Source: a bacterium
Lineage (GTDB): Bacteria > Bacillota > Clostridia > Oscillospirales > Oscillospiraceae
Assembly (NCBI GenBank): GCA_029009095.1
Contig: JAQXJT010000031.1
Location: 1-64,000, forward strand
Direction: 5' to 3'
DNA: 64,000 nt
Shown: piece by piece, positions 26,703-35,585 of the stretch
How positions within the stretch are numbered: position 1 is the stretch's first letter
Layout of the letters: each line of letters begins with the position of its first letter
Program-made: the position numbers and the translations under genes
Notes under the pieces: model-generated
Database searches by the model: none
What the model saw: the letters and a program-made list of their open reading frames with translations, nothing else
What the model was told of the DNA's origin: nothing

Positions 26703-26745
26703 GAGTCCGGAGCGTCCCCCCTGGGGATGCGCCGGGCTCTTTTTT
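26703..26745 (+). terminator. terminator of the S10-spc-alpha run
   Basis: A long GC-rich stem with one wobble pair and two mismatches (26703-26719 with 26723-26739) is followed by TTTTTT. It lies 21 bp after the rplQ stop. Confidence 0.8.
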
Positions 26746-26819
26746 CTCTGCCGGGAGGTTTGGCGCAGGGGCTTTGGGGCGGGCGGGCCGTATTTCCTCT
26801 TTTCCTTCCGGGTAAAAAG

Positions 26820-26828
26820 TGGTAGAAT
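26820..26828 (+). promoter_or_regulatory. extended -10 promoter for dnaE
   Basis: TGGTAGAAT (TG, one base, TAGAAT). No good -35 hexamer is found at the right distance. The leader to the dnaE ATG is about 45 nt. Confidence 0.45.
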
Positions 26829-26879
26829 AGAAGCGCGGCATTGTCCGCGATATCCCATCTGCGGAAAGGAACAGGAGCC

Positions 26880-29800
26880 ATGGCATTTGTCCATCTTCAT
26901 GTGCACACGGAGTATTCTCTGCTGGACGGGGCCTGCCGGATCCCGGCGCTGGCCAGGCGGGCCAGGGAGCTGGGGCAGACGGCGCTGGCGGTGACGGATC
27001 ACGGCGTCATGTACGGGGCCGTGGCGTTCTACCGGGCCTGCCAGGCGGAGGGAGTGCGCCCCATCATCGGCTGCGAGGTCTATGTGGCCCCCCGGAGCCG
27101 CTTCCAGAAGGAGCACGACCCCGACAGCAACTACACCCACCTGATCCTCCTGTGCAAAAACGAGACGGGCTACCGCAACCTCTGCTATCTGGTCTCCTGC
27201 GGCTTTACAGAGGGGTTCTATATCAAACCGCGCATTGACTGGGAGCTGCTCGCCCAGCGGGCCGAGGGGCTTGTCTGTCTCTCCGGCTGCGTGGGCGGTT
27301 ACATCTCCCAGAGCCTGATCCACGACGACTACGCCGCCGCCAAGGCCAAGGCCGAGGAACTGCGGGGACTTTTCGGGGACGATTTCTATCTGGAGATCCA
27401 GGATCACGGGATGGCCGAGGAGCGGAAAGCGGCCCTGCTGCTCCGCCGCCTCTCCCAGGAGACGGGCATCCCCCTGGCTGCCACCAACGACGCCCACTAT
27501 ATCCGCCGGGAGGACGCCAAAAACCAGGATGTGCTGATGTGCATCCAGACGGGCAAGACCGTGGATATGGAGGAGCGGATGCGCTTCGACTCGGAGGAGC
27601 TGTATCTCAAGAGCGAGGAGGAGATGCGCGCGCTGTTCCCCGACCTGCCCGGAGCCATCGACATCACCGCCGCCATTGCGGAGAAATGCCGCTACGACTT
27701 TGAATTCGGACACTACCACCTGCCCGAATACCGCCTCCCGGAGGGAGAGACGGACAGCTACGCCTACCTCTGCAAGCTCTGCGGGGAGGGCTTCGCCCGG
27801 CGTTACCCCGGGGATGACGGAAAGGTGCGCGGGCAGCTGCAATACGAGCTGGAGATGATCCGGCGCATGGGCTTTGTGGACTACTTCCTGATCGTCTGGG
27901 ACTTTGTCCACTACGCCAAATCCAACGGCATCCCCGTGGGGCCGGGCCGCGGCAGCGCCGCCGGGAGCGTGGTGAGCTATACGCTCAACATCACGGACAT
28001 TGACCCCATCCGCTACAACCTCTTCTTCGAACGCTTTCTCAACCCCGAGCGCGTGAGTATGCCGGATATCGACATGGACTTCTGCGTCCGCCGGCGGGGC
28101 GAGGTCATCGACTATGTGAACCGGAAGTACGGCAGCGACCATGTGGCCCAGATCGTCACCTTCGGCACCATGGCGGCGCGGATGGCCGTCCGGGACGTGG
28201 GCAGGGCGCTGAACATGGGCTACGCCGAGTGCGACGCGGTGGCCAAGCAGATCCCCATGGCGCTGGGCATGACGCTGGACGAGGCGCTGAAGCTCTCCAA
28301 GCCCCTGCGGGAAATGTACGAGGGGGATGAGGCGGTCCACAACATGGTGGACACCGCCCGGGCTCTGGAGGGGATGCCCCGCCATGCCTCCACCCACGCC
28401 GCCGGCGTGGTGATCACCCAGCGGCCGGTGTACGAGTATGTGCCCCTGGCCAAAAACGACGAGAGCGTGGTGACCCAGTACACCATGACCACGCTGGAGG
28501 AGCTGGGGCTGCTGAAGATGGACTTTCTGGGGCTGCGCAACCTGACGGTACTGGAGGACGCCGCCGTACTGGTGCGGCAGGAGGACCCCACCTTCACCGT
28601 GGACGGTATCCCCGACGATGTGCCCGAGGTCTATGAGATGCTCTCCCAGGGCCGCACCTCCGGCGTGTTCCAGCTGGAGTCCACGGGCATGACCGGGGTC
28701 AGCGTGGCCCTCCGGCCCCGGAGTCTGGAGGACATCACCGCCATCATCGCCCTTTACCGCCCCGGCCCCATGGACTCCATCCCCCGCTTCCTCGAGTGCA
28801 GCCAGCACCCGGAGAAGATCGTCTACAAGCACCCGCTGCTGGAGCCCATCCTCTCCGTCACCTATGGCTGTATGGTTTATCAGGAGCAGGTGCAGCAGGT
28901 GTTCCGGGAGCTGGCGGGCTATTCGCTGGGGCAGGCGGACGTGATCCGCCGGGCCATGAGCAAGAAGAAGCACGCGGTCATCGACGCGGAGCGGGTGGCC
29001 TTTATCCACGGCGACCCCGAGCGGAACATCCCCGGGGCAGTGGCCAACGGCGTCCCCGAGGACGTGGCCGCGAGCATCTACGACGAGATCGTGGACTTCG
29101 CCAACTACGCCTTCAACAAGGCCCACGCCGTGTCCTACGCCCTGGTCTGCTACCGCACCGCCTACATGAAGTGCTTCTGGCCCAGGCAGTATATGGCGGC
29201 GCTGCTGACCAGCGTGCTGGACAACTCCACCAAGGTGGCGGAGTACATCGCCGAGTGCCGCAGCATGGGGATCCAGTTGCTGCCGCCGGACGTGAACGAG
29301 TCCGGGGCGGACTTCACCGTGGCCGGGGAGAACATCCGCTTCGGCCTGGTGGCCATCAAGGGCATCGGCCGGGGCTTTATCGACGCGCTGATGGCCGAGC
29401 GGGCGGAGAACGGCCCCTTCACGGCGCTGGACGAGTTCTGCCGGCGGATGTACGGCCACGATCTCAACCGGAGATGCGTGGAGTCCCTCATCCGCTCCGG
29501 CGCCTTCGACTCCTTCGGCTGCAAGCGCAAGGCCATGCTGGAGGTGGTCGATCTGGTGATCGAGGGGGTCAACAGCGAGGGGCGGCGGAATATTGCCGGA
29601 CAGATGGATCTCTTCGGCATGGCCGAGGAAGCTGCGCCCGGCGCCTTAAAACTGCCGGAGGTGGAGGAGTTCACCCGGCGGGAGCTGATGAGCATGGAAC
29701 GGGAGACCACCGGACTCTACCTCAGCGGTCACCCCATGGACGAATACCGGGACCGGGCCAGGGACGCGGGGGCCGTGGCCATCGGCGGTATCCTCTCGGA

Positions 29801-30341
29801 CTTCGCCGAGGGGCAGCCCCAGCGTTTCCGGGACGGGCAGGAGGTGACCGTGGCCGGTGTCGTCGCCGCCAACCGCACCCGCACCACCCGGAACAACAGC
29901 CTCATGAGCTATATCACGCTGGAGGACGACACCGGCAGCATGGAGCTTATCGCCTTCCAGCGGGCGCTGGATCAGGGGGGCAGCTATGTCAAGGACGACG
30001 CGGCGCTGCTCGTCCGGGGCAGGATCTCCCTCCGGGACGAGAAGGAGCCCCAGCTGATGGTGGACAGCATCCGTCCCCTCAGCGATCTGGAAAAGCCCTC
30101 CGCCGCCCCCCGGCAGGAGGGCGCGGCCGGGGACAAGACCCTCTATGTGCGCATCCCCGGCCGGGAGCATCCCCTCTTCCGGCGGATCGAGCTGCTGCTG
30201 ACCATGTTCCCCGGGGACGGGCGCATGGTGCTCTACTTCGAGGATACGAAAAAGCGCGTGGGCGCCCCCTGTCTGCTCCACGAATCCCTCATCGCGGAGC
30301 TGCGGGAACTCTGCGGCGGGGAGAATGTGGTGCTCAAATAG
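26880..30341 (+). CDS. dnaE: DNA polymerase III alpha subunit, DnaE type
   Basis: A C-family replicative polymerase; Firmicutes use DnaE beside PolC. The 1153-residue product has the PHP domain first (FVHLHVHTEYSLLDGA with three His, residues 3-18), the palm motif GPGRGSAAGSVVSY near 356, the catalytic aspartates in PDIDMDF near 395-401, the helix-hairpin-helix region and an OB fold near 990 (VTVAGVVAANRTRTTRNNSL). Start at 26880 after AGGAACAGGAG; the upstream frame to 26841 is not conserved in kind. No PolC-style exonuclease insert. Confidence 0.96.
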   Translation: MAFVHLHVHTEYSLLDGACRIPALARRARELGQTALAVTDHGVMYGAVAFYRACQAEGVRPIIGCEVYVAPRSRFQKEHDPDSNYTHLILLCKNETGYRNLCYLVSCGFTEGFYIKPRIDWELLAQRAEGLVCLSGCVGGYISQSLIHDDYAAAKAKAEELRGLFGDDFYLEIQDHGMAEERKAALLLRRLSQETGIPLAATNDAHYIRREDAKNQDVLMCIQTGKTVDMEERMRFDSEELYLKSEEEMRALFPDLPGAIDITAAIAEKCRYDFEFGHYHLPEYRLPEGETDSYAYLCKLCGEGFARRYPGDDGKVRGQLQYELEMIRRMGFVDYFLIVWDFVHYAKSNGIPVGPGRGSAAGSVVSYTLNITDIDPIRYNLFFERFLNPERVSMPDIDMDFCVRRRGEVIDYVNRKYGSDHVAQIVTFGTMAARMAVRDVGRALNMGYAECDAVAKQIPMALGMTLDEALKLSKPLREMYEGDEAVHNMVDTARALEGMPRHASTHAAGVVITQRPVYEYVPLAKNDESVVTQYTMTTLEELGLLKMDFLGLRNLTVLEDAAVLVRQEDPTFTVDGIPDDVPEVYEMLSQGRTSGVFQLESTGMTGVSVALRPRSLEDITAIIALYRPGPMDSIPRFLECSQHPEKIVYKHPLLEPILSVTYGCMVYQEQVQQVFRELAGYSLGQADVIRRAMSKKKHAVIDAERVAFIHGDPERNIPGAVANGVPEDVAASIYDEIVDFANYAFNKAHAVSYALVCYRTAYMKCFWPRQYMAALLTSVLDNSTKVAEYIAECRSMGIQLLPPDVNESGADFTVAGENIRFGLVAIKGIGRGFIDALMAERAENGPFTALDEFCRRMYGHDLNRRCVESLIRSGAFDSFGCKRKAMLEVVDLVIEGVNSEGRRNIAGQMDLFGMAEEAAPGALKLPEVEEFTRRELMSMERETTGLYLSGHPMDEYRDRARDAGAVAIGGILSDFAEGQPQRFRDGQEVTVAGVVAANRTRTTRNNSLMSYITLEDDTGSMELIAFQRALDQGGSYVKDDAALLVRGRISLRDEKEPQLMVDSIRPLSDLEKPSAAPRQEGAAGDKTLYVRIPGREHPLFRRIELLLTMFPGDGRMVLYFEDTKKRVGAPCLLHESLIAELRELCGGENVVLK

Positions 30342-30406
30342 GGGAAAAGCCGTCTCTTCCCGGCGTGGACGGGGGAGGCGGGCGCCGCTCTTTTTTCCCC
30401 AAGGGA

Positions 30407-30434
30407 TTGACTTTTTCTTCCATAATATTATACT
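30407..30434 (+). promoter_or_regulatory. promoter of the flavodiiron protein gene
   Basis: TTGACT at 30407-30412, a 16-nt spacer and TATACT at 30429-30434, 35 bp before the start codon. Confidence 0.65.
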
Positions 30435-30468
30435 CAGAACTGTAAGCGAAAGATCGGAGGCTACGGAT

Positions 30469-31620
30469 ATGAATTCTGACAGCATTTTGTATATTGGCGT
30501 GGACGACCACGACCTGGATCTCTTTGAGAGCCAGTATGTGGTGCCCAACGGCGTCTCGTATAATTCCTATGTGATCATGGACGACAAGATCGCGGTCATG
30601 GACACTACGGACGGGAGAAAGGTGGACGAGTGGCTCGAAAACCTGAGCGCCGCCCTTCAGGGCAGAACGCCCGACTATCTGGTGGTGCACCACATGGAGC
30701 CCGACCACTCCTCGGCCATCAAGGCTGTGGCGGAGCGGTACCCCGCCATGCAGCTTGTGGGCAACGCCAAGACCTTCGCCATGGCCCAGCAGTTTTTCGG
30801 AGAGGGTTTCCAGCAGCGGCAGGTCGTGGTGAAAGAGGGCGACACGCTGGAGCTTGGCCATCACACACTGCAATTCTTTACGGCGCCCATGATGCACTGG
30901 CCCGAGGTCATGGTCAGCTATGAGTCCACGGAGAAGGTGCTCTTCTCCGCCGACGGCTTCGGCAAGTTCGGCACGCTGGACACCCGGGAGGACTGGGACT
31001 GCGAGGCGAGACGGTATTATTTCAACATCATGGGCAAGTACGGCGCGCAGGTGCGCTCGCTGCTGAAAAAGACGGCGGCGCTGGACATCCGCACCATCTG
31101 CCCCCTCCACGGCCCCATCCTCACGGGGGATCTGAGCCATTATCTGGAGCTGTACGACATCTGGAGCGGCTACCGGCCCGAGAACAAGGGCGTTCTGGTG
31201 GCCTGCGCGTCCATCCATGGCCACACCCGGGACGCCGCCAGGCTGCTGGCGGACAAGCTGAGCGCCCGGGGCGAGAAGGTGGCGTTTGCCGATCTGACCC
31301 GGGACGATATGGCCGAGGCCGTGGAGGACGCCTTCCGCTACGACCGCATGGTGGTGGCCTGCTGCACCTACGACGGGGGGCTGTTCCCGCCTGCCGAGGA
31401 GTTCATTGCCCATCTCAAGGCCAAGAGCTACCAGAGCCGCACCGTGGGACTGATGGAGAACGGGAGCTGGGCCCCCGCGGCGGGCAAGCTGATGAAGGCC
31501 GCCTTTGAGGGCATGAAGAATATCACCGTGCTGGAGCCCGTCGTCAGCATCCGCTCCGCTCTGAACGCGGATTCGGAGGCTGCGATGGATCGGCTGGCGG
31601 AGGAACTGACCCGGGAATAA
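30469..31620 (+). CDS. fprA: flavodiiron protein (A-type flavoprotein)
   Basis: Flavodiiron proteins reduce O2 to water or NO to N2O in anaerobes, with electrons from rubredoxin. The 383-residue product has the metallo-beta-lactamase-like diiron domain first, with ligands in HHMEPDHS near residues 74-81 (H-x-E-x-D-H), MHWPEVM (His) near 144, SADGFG (Asp) near 162 and CPLHGP (His) near 212, then a flavodoxin domain from about 245 ([17 protein letters not shown] binds FMN). Start at 30469 after CGGAGG; the longer frame from 30325 has no ribosome site. The rubredoxin 49 bp downstream is the likely electron donor. Confidence 0.94.
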   Translation: MNSDSILYIGVDDHDLDLFESQYVVPNGVSYNSYVIMDDKIAVMDTTDGRKVDEWLENLSAALQGRTPDYLVVHHMEPDHSSAIKAVAERYPAMQLVGNAKTFAMAQQFFGEGFQQRQVVVKEGDTLELGHHTLQFFTAPMMHWPEVMVSYESTEKVLFSADGFGKFGTLDTREDWDCEARRYYFNIMGKYGAQVRSLLKKTAALDIRTICPLHGPILTGDLSHYLELYDIWSGYRPENKGVLVACASIHGHTRDAARLLADKLSARGEKVAFADLTRDDMAEAVEDAFRYDRMVVACCTYDGGLFPPAEEFIAHLKAKSYQSRTVGLMENGSWAPAAGKLMKAAFEGMKNITVLEPVVSIRSALNADSEAAMDRLAEELTRE

Positions 31621-31669
31621 ACCCACATTCCGTGGATTTTTCGAACACATTTTACAAGGAGGAAAAAAC

Positions 31670-31825
31670 ATGAAGTACGTTTGCGATTTGTGCGGTTGGG
31701 TCTACGATGAGGCCGAAGGCTGCCCCGATGCGGGTATCGCCCCGGGCACCAAGTTTGAAGATCTTCCCGAGGACTTCGAGTGCCCCCTGTGCGGCGCCGG
31801 TAAGGACTCTTTCAGCGAGGAATAA
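31670..31825 (+). CDS. rubredoxin
   Basis: A 51-residue gene with AAGGAGG upstream. The product has the two rubredoxin knuckles, [15 protein letters not shown] (Cys 5 and 8) and [13 protein letters not shown] (two Cys), which hold one iron. Length and aromatic core are typical. It is placed directly behind the flavodiiron protein gene, its usual redox partner, and ahead of a terminator. Confidence 0.96.
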   Translation: MKYVCDLCGWVYDEAEGCPDAGIAPGTKFEDLPEDFECPLCGAGKDSFSEE

Positions 31826-31848
31826 GCCGCTGCCGGAAACAACCAGGC

Positions 31849-31903
31849 AAAGCGTGCCCGACAGCCCGCTGCGTACGCAGCGACTGCCCCGGGCACGCTT
31901 TTT
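31849..31903 (+). terminator. terminator after rubredoxin
   Basis: AAGCGTGCCCG (31850-31860) pairs with CGGGCACGCTT (31890-31900), followed by TTT; the loop holds the palindrome GCTGCGTACGCAGC, which adds a second small stem. Confidence 0.75.
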
Positions 31904-31991
31904 CACCCGCGGCGCGGGCGTGGCACGCTCCGAATCGCTATGAAAGCGCTATATTTCCCGGTCTTCCGGAAAAAATAAACCGTCCGCCCCC

Positions 31992-32019
31992 TTTACAAGC
32001 GGGAAATCCGTGCTATAAT
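31992..32019 (+). promoter_or_regulatory. promoter of the DUF134-NifX pair
   Basis: TTTACA, 16 nt, then TATAAT at 32014-32019 with a TGC extension directly before it, 31 bp ahead of the GTG start. Confidence 0.7.
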
Positions 32020-32050
32020 CGACATATGACGAAAAAGGAGGCGCTGCGCC

Positions 32051-32431
32051 GTGCCAAGACCCCAGCGATGCCGCCGCGTGTGCCGCGAACCGGATTATGT
32101 CAGCTTTCTGCCCGAGGGCGGGGAGGAGGGCGACGCGGTGAGTCTCTCTGTGGATGAGTTCGAGGTGCTGCGGCTGGTGGACTACGAAAAACAGACCCAT
32201 GAACAATGCGCCCGGCGTATGGACATATCCCGCACCACCGTGACGGAGATTTGCGAGAGCGCCCGGAGAAAGGTCATGGACGCCCTGCTCCACGGGAAAA
32301 AGCTGCTGGTCACCGGCGGCAACTACCGGCTCTGCCAGGGCAGGGAGCGGGACGGCGGCCGCTGCTGCGGCAGCGAGTGCCACTGCCGCGAGGGACAGGA
32401 AAATCAAAAAAATCAGGATAAAGGAGTCTGA
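32051..32431 (+). CDS. DUF134 family DNA-binding protein
   Basis: The 126-residue product starts PRPQRCRRVCREPDYVSFLP, the hallmark of the DUF134 family of predicted DNA-binding proteins, with a helix-turn-helix at about residues 50-75 (EQCARRMDISRTTVTEICES). The C-terminal part is rich in Cys, His and charged residues (CCGSECHC). It starts with GTG, with GGAGG 9 nt upstream. DUF134 genes are regularly next to NifX/NifB-type genes as here, so a regulatory or metal-linked role is inferred. Confidence 0.85.
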   Translation: MPRPQRCRRVCREPDYVSFLPEGGEEGDAVSLSVDEFEVLRLVDYEKQTHEQCARRMDISRTTVTEICESARRKVMDALLHGKKLLVTGGNYRLCQGRERDGGRCCGSECHCREGQENQKNQDKGV

Positions 32432-32435
32432 CAAC

Positions 32436-32882
32436 ATGAGGATTGCAGTCACTTACGACAAGGAAACCGGCAACATCTTCCCCCACTTTGGCCACTGCGA
32501 GGCCTTCAAGATTTACGAGATCCGGGAGAAGAAGGTGGCGCTGAGCTATGTGCTGGACGCCGCAGGCAGCGGCCACGAGGCGCTGGCGGACTTTCTCGTG
32601 GAGAACAAGGTGGACGCGGTGATCTGCGGGGGCATCGGCGGAGGCGCTTACGGCGCGCTGTACGAGGCCGGCATCCTGCTCTACGGCGGCGTCGTGGGCA
32701 ACGCGGACGCGGCGATCAACGCCCTGCTCACCGACAAACTGGTGTATGTCCGGGAGTCCAACTGCGCCCACCATGGCGAGGACGGCTGCCACTGTCATGG
32801 GGAAGAGGGCTGCGCCTGCGATGGCGAGGACTGCGAAGGCTGCGCGGGCTGCGGGGACGAGGTTTTCGCCAACGAGCTGTAA
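32436..32882 (+). CDS. NifX/NifB-C family protein with metal-binding tail
   Basis: The 148-residue product has the dinitrogenase iron-molybdenum cofactor domain at residues 1 to about 108 (RIAVTYDKETGNIFPHFGHC at the start, VDAVICGGIGGGAYGALYEAGI later). In nitrogen fixers this fold carries FeMo-cofactor precursors; stand-alone anaerobe versions are of unknown role. The last 40 residues are Cys/His/Asp/Glu-rich with about nine Cys and four His, likely a metal site. It starts 4 bp after the DUF134 stop and the pair ends in a terminator. No nitrogenase genes are present. Confidence 0.85.
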   Translation: MRIAVTYDKETGNIFPHFGHCEAFKIYEIREKKVALSYVLDAAGSGHEALADFLVENKVDAVICGGIGGGAYGALYEAGILLYGGVVGNADAAINALLTDKLVYVRESNCAHHGEDGCHCHGEEGCACDGEDCEGCAGCGDEVFANEL

Positions 32883-32942
32883 GAGAGATCCCGGGGAGCA
32901 CATGCGACACCATGCGATCGGCATGGGGCGCTCCATCCCCGG

Positions 32943-32979
32943 AAAAAGCCGCGCCCCGTACGCCGGGGCGCGGCTTTTT
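32943..32979 (+). terminator. terminator of the DUF134-NifX pair
   Basis: AAAAAGCCGCGCCCC pairs perfectly with GGGGCGCGGCTTTTT around a 7-nt loop. Symmetric A and T runs make it usable on both strands. Confidence 0.85.
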
Positions 32980-33086
32980 CCCGTGACCGGGGACGCCCTC
33001 CTGCGTCCATTGATTGACAAAAGAGGGAGAACCGGGTAAACTGTATATACTGTTAAGACCTGCGCATACGGAAGGGGGAGAGGGTT

Positions 33087-33563
33087 ATGCTGAGTGAGGA
33101 GATCCGCCGGCTTTATCAGCATTTCCGGCTGCGGAATTACCGCGCACTCTTTGGGCGTATCCGGGAAAAGGATGGCTCCCTCTCCGCCACGGAGGCTTTC
33201 GCGGCGGATGTGATCTTTCTGCTGGGCTCGCCCACCATCACCCAACTGGCCGAGACGCTGGGCATCTCCCAGCCCAACGCCACCTACAAGGTGAACAACC
33301 TTGCCGCCAAGGGCTATGTGAACCGGCACACCCCGGAGGACGACCGCCGGGAGTGCAGGCTGAGCGTGGCGGAGCGGTTCCACACCTACTATGACACCAG
33401 CGACAGCTTCATCCAGACGGCGGTGGAGCAGCTTGGGGAGAGATACAGCGGGGAGGAGCTGGAGAAGTTTGAGGAAATGCTCCGCGCGCTCAACGAGGCT
33501 GTGGAGTCGCAGGATATAAAAGGGCGCGGGCAGGGAATGACCGGGAAAGAGGAGGAGCTATGA
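33087..33563 (+). CDS. MarR-family transcriptional regulator
   Basis: A 158-residue winged-helix protein: helix-turn-helix at about residues 48-72 (TITQLAETLGISQPNATYKV), wing with TPEDDRRECRLSVAE at about 83-97, and flanking dimer helices. The start has GGGGGAGAGGG upstream. Its TGA overlaps the start of the CsoR gene (ATGA), so two metal- or stress-type regulators are translated together. TTGACA at 33014-33019 has no -10 at normal spacing. No target gene is adjacent. Confidence 0.85.
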   Translation: MLSEEIRRLYQHFRLRNYRALFGRIREKDGSLSATEAFAADVIFLLGSPTITQLAETLGISQPNATYKVNNLAAKGYVNRHTPEDDRRECRLSVAERFHTYYDTSDSFIQTAVEQLGERYSGEELEKFEEMLRALNEAVESQDIKGRGQGMTGKEEEL

Positions 33564-33865
33564 GCGAGAGCCATGTGCACGGCGGAGAACACCCCCATGT
33601 CCACACCGCCCAGGAAAAGAAAACGGTGGTCAACCGTCTCTCCCGGATCATCGGGCATCTGGAGGCGGTGAAGCGGATGGTGGAGAACGACAGCGATTGC
33701 AGCGAAGTGCTCATTCAGCTGGCGGCGGTTCGCTCCGCCCTGAACGGCGCGGGGAGACTGGTGCTGAAAAACCACATCGACCGCTGCATCGTGGAAGCTT
33801 TGGAAGAGGGAGACACCGACTCTCTCGACGCGCTGAACGAGGCCATTGAGAAGTTCCTGAAATAA
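33560..33865 (+). CDS. CsoR/RcnR-family metal-sensing regulator
   Basis: The 101-residue helical protein belongs to the CsoR family (DUF156), tetrameric repressors that let go of DNA on binding Cu(I) or other metals or thiol-reactive species. It has Cys in DSDCSEVL at about residue 47, then His and Cys in LKNHIDRCIVEA at about 72-76: the C-H-C set of copper-type CsoR. The His-rich N-terminal arm (four His in the first 15) may also bind metal. Overlaps the MarR gene by 4 bases; followed by a terminator. No copper ATPase or other target lies beside it. Confidence 0.88.
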   Translation: MSESHVHGGEHPHVHTAQEKKTVVNRLSRIIGHLEAVKRMVENDSDCSEVLIQLAAVRSALNGAGRLVLKNHIDRCIVEALEEGDTDSLDALNEAIEKFLK

Positions 33866-33930
33866 AAAGGCTGTGGCGACGGCACGGGACGCGGATGCGC
33901 CGGATGCCGCTTTCTGTCACAGCCTTTTTT
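33865..33930 (+). terminator. terminator of the MarR-CsoR pair
   Basis: AAAAGGCTGTG (33865-33875) pairs with CACAGCC (33918-33924), followed by TTTTTT, enclosing a 42-nt structured loop. The symmetric runs could also serve the leftward putP gene. Confidence 0.7.
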
Positions 33931-33944
33931 GCCGCGCCGCGCTC

Positions 33945-35465
33945 TCAGGCGGCGACCTCTTCAAATTCCCTGACGAGGGCGGGGTCCGCCTTGCCGCACA
34001 GGGACACCAGCACGATGACCAGAGAGCTGAAGAGGAAGGCGGGCAGGAGGCAGTAGACGCCCCAGACGCCGCCCAGGGGATTGAGCACCAGCTTCCAGAA
34101 GAACACCATGGCGCCGCCGGCGATCATACCGGCGATGGCGGCGGGGTAGGTGGTGCGCTTCCAGAAGAGGGAGAAGAGCATCAGCGGGCCGAAAGCCGCG
34201 CCAAAGCCCGCCCAGGCGAAGGACGTGATGCCGAAGATGGTGGAGTTGGAGTTCCGGGCGATGATCATGGCGATCAGGGTGATGGTCACCAGGGTGAGGC
34301 GGGAGCAGCGGAGCACCTGCTGCTCGGTGGCGTCCTTTTTCATGATGCCACGGTAGAGGTTCTGACTGACGGCGCTGGCAGAGATCAGCAGATAGGAGTC
34401 CGAGGAGCTGATGGAGGCGGCCAGCACCCCCGCGCAGGCAAAGCCCGCCAGCACCGGGGGCAGGAAGGCTGTGGCCGCGTCGATGAACACGTTCTCCGCC
34501 TCGGCGTTGGAGAGGTAGTCCAGCCCCGGCACGCTCCGGGCCACGATGCCGATGAGCACGGCGGCGGCCATGGAGATGGTGACCCAGACGATGGCCACGC
34601 GGCGGGAGCGGCCCAGCTCCTCCTCGCTGCGGATGCCCATGAAGCGCAGCAGTACCTGCGGCATACCGAAGTAGCCCAGACCCCAGGAAAGGGTGGAGCA
34701 GATGGTGAGGAAGCCGTAGGGGGAGCCGGCGCCGAAGGCGTTCACCTCCGTGGCGGAGGGGGAGGCGGTGCGGAACAGGGAGAAGAAGCCGTCGTAGCTC
34801 CGGGCGTTGGCGATGACCGCGCCCATGCCGCCGGCGGCGCCCACGCTCAGCACCAGAATGAGTACCAGCACGGTGATCATCACCACCGCCTGCATGAAGT
34901 CCGAGGCGCTCTCCGCCAGGAAGCCGCCCAGGAAGGTATAGAGCAGCACGAAGAGGGCCGCGGCGGCCATCATGGCCTCATAGGGCAGACCGAAGAGGTG
35001 GGAGAAGAGCTTGCCGCAGGCGCTCAGGCACTGGGCCGCGTAGACAGAGAAGAAGATCAGGATGATGAAAGAGGAGACCGTGAGCAGAAGGGGCTTTTTC
35101 TCCCGGAAACGCAGGGAGAAAAAGTCGGGAATCGTAAAGGCGTTTACCTTGACACTGTAGCGGCGCAGACGCCGGGAGACGAACAGGAAGTTCAGGTAGG
35201 TGCCCGCCGCCAGACCGATGGCTGTCCAGCCCACGTCTGCGAGACCTGTCCAGTAGGCCAGACCGGGGAGACCCATGAGCAGGTAGCCGGACATATCCGA
35301 GGCCTCCGCGCTGAACGCCGTCACCCATGGGCCCAGCGACCGTCCGCCCAGGAAGAAGGACTCCGCGTCCCTGTTGGCCCGGCGGGAGAAGAGAAAGCCG
35401 ATGAGGATGACCGCGGCCATATAGAGAACCATGGCCAGAAGATGCTGCATGCTGGATGAACTCAT
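33945..35465 (-). CDS. putP: sodium:solute symporter, PutP-like (proline type)
   Basis: A 506-residue membrane protein of the SSS family, which couples Na+ entry to uptake of proline and related solutes. About 13 helices can be seen; the family features SAEASDMSGYLLMGLPGLAY in TM2 (residues about 51-70) and the AASISSSDSYLLISASAVSQ stretch in TM8 (Na2 site) are present. Start at 35465 after AAGGGAG. It is divergent from a LysR gene with a perfect palindrome between them, so control by that regulator is likely. Proline is the best guess for substrate. Confidence 0.88.
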   Translation of the reverse strand: MSSSSMQHLLAMVLYMAAVILIGFLFSRRANRDAESFFLGGRSLGPWVTAFSAEASDMSGYLLMGLPGLAYWTGLADVGWTAIGLAAGTYLNFLFVSRRLRRYSVKVNAFTIPDFFSLRFREKKPLLLTVSSFIILIFFSVYAAQCLSACGKLFSHLFGLPYEAMMAAAALFVLLYTFLGGFLAESASDFMQAVVMITVLVLILVLSVGAAGGMGAVIANARSYDGFFSLFRTASPSATEVNAFGAGSPYGFLTICSTLSWGLGYFGMPQVLLRFMGIRSEEELGRSRRVAIVWVTISMAAAVLIGIVARSVPGLDYLSNAEAENVFIDAATAFLPPVLAGFACAGVLAASISSSDSYLLISASAVSQNLYRGIMKKDATEQQVLRCSRLTLVTITLIAMIIARNSNSTIFGITSFAWAGFGAAFGPLMLFSLFWKRTTYPAAIAGMIAGGAMVFFWKLVLNPLGGVWGVYCLLPAFLFSSLVIVLVSLCGKADPALVREFEEVAA

Positions 35466-35507
35466 GGAAAACACTCCCTTGACAGATTATACATGAGAAA
35501 TTATAAT

Positions 35508-35525
35508 GCTTTTGATTACAAAAGC
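35508..35525. promoter_or_regulatory. palindrome in the putP-lysR intergenic region
   Basis: GCTTTTG, ATTA, CAAAAGC: a perfect 7-bp inverted repeat with a 4-bp centre, of the T-N11-A kind bound by LysR-type regulators. TATAAT-like boxes for the leftward gene flank it. Confidence 0.6.
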
Positions 35526-35585
35526 TAATGGAATGTCGGTATCATAAACCTGTCAACGGAAAAAAGCAAGAGGGAATTTCACGAA

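Noticed and set aside
26610..29459. 949-codon minus-strand frame over dnaE
   Set aside because: Antisense shadow of dnaE; composition (Gly, His, Arg, Pro) and lack of motifs show it is not a gene.
28796..30445. 549-codon plus-strand frame in another phase of dnaE
   Set aside because: It overlaps the conserved C-terminal half of dnaE and is Arg/Gly/Pro-rich without any domain.
32436..32882. Nitrogen-fixation locus
   Set aside because: A NifX-like domain alone is common in anaerobes; no nifHDK or nifB is present.
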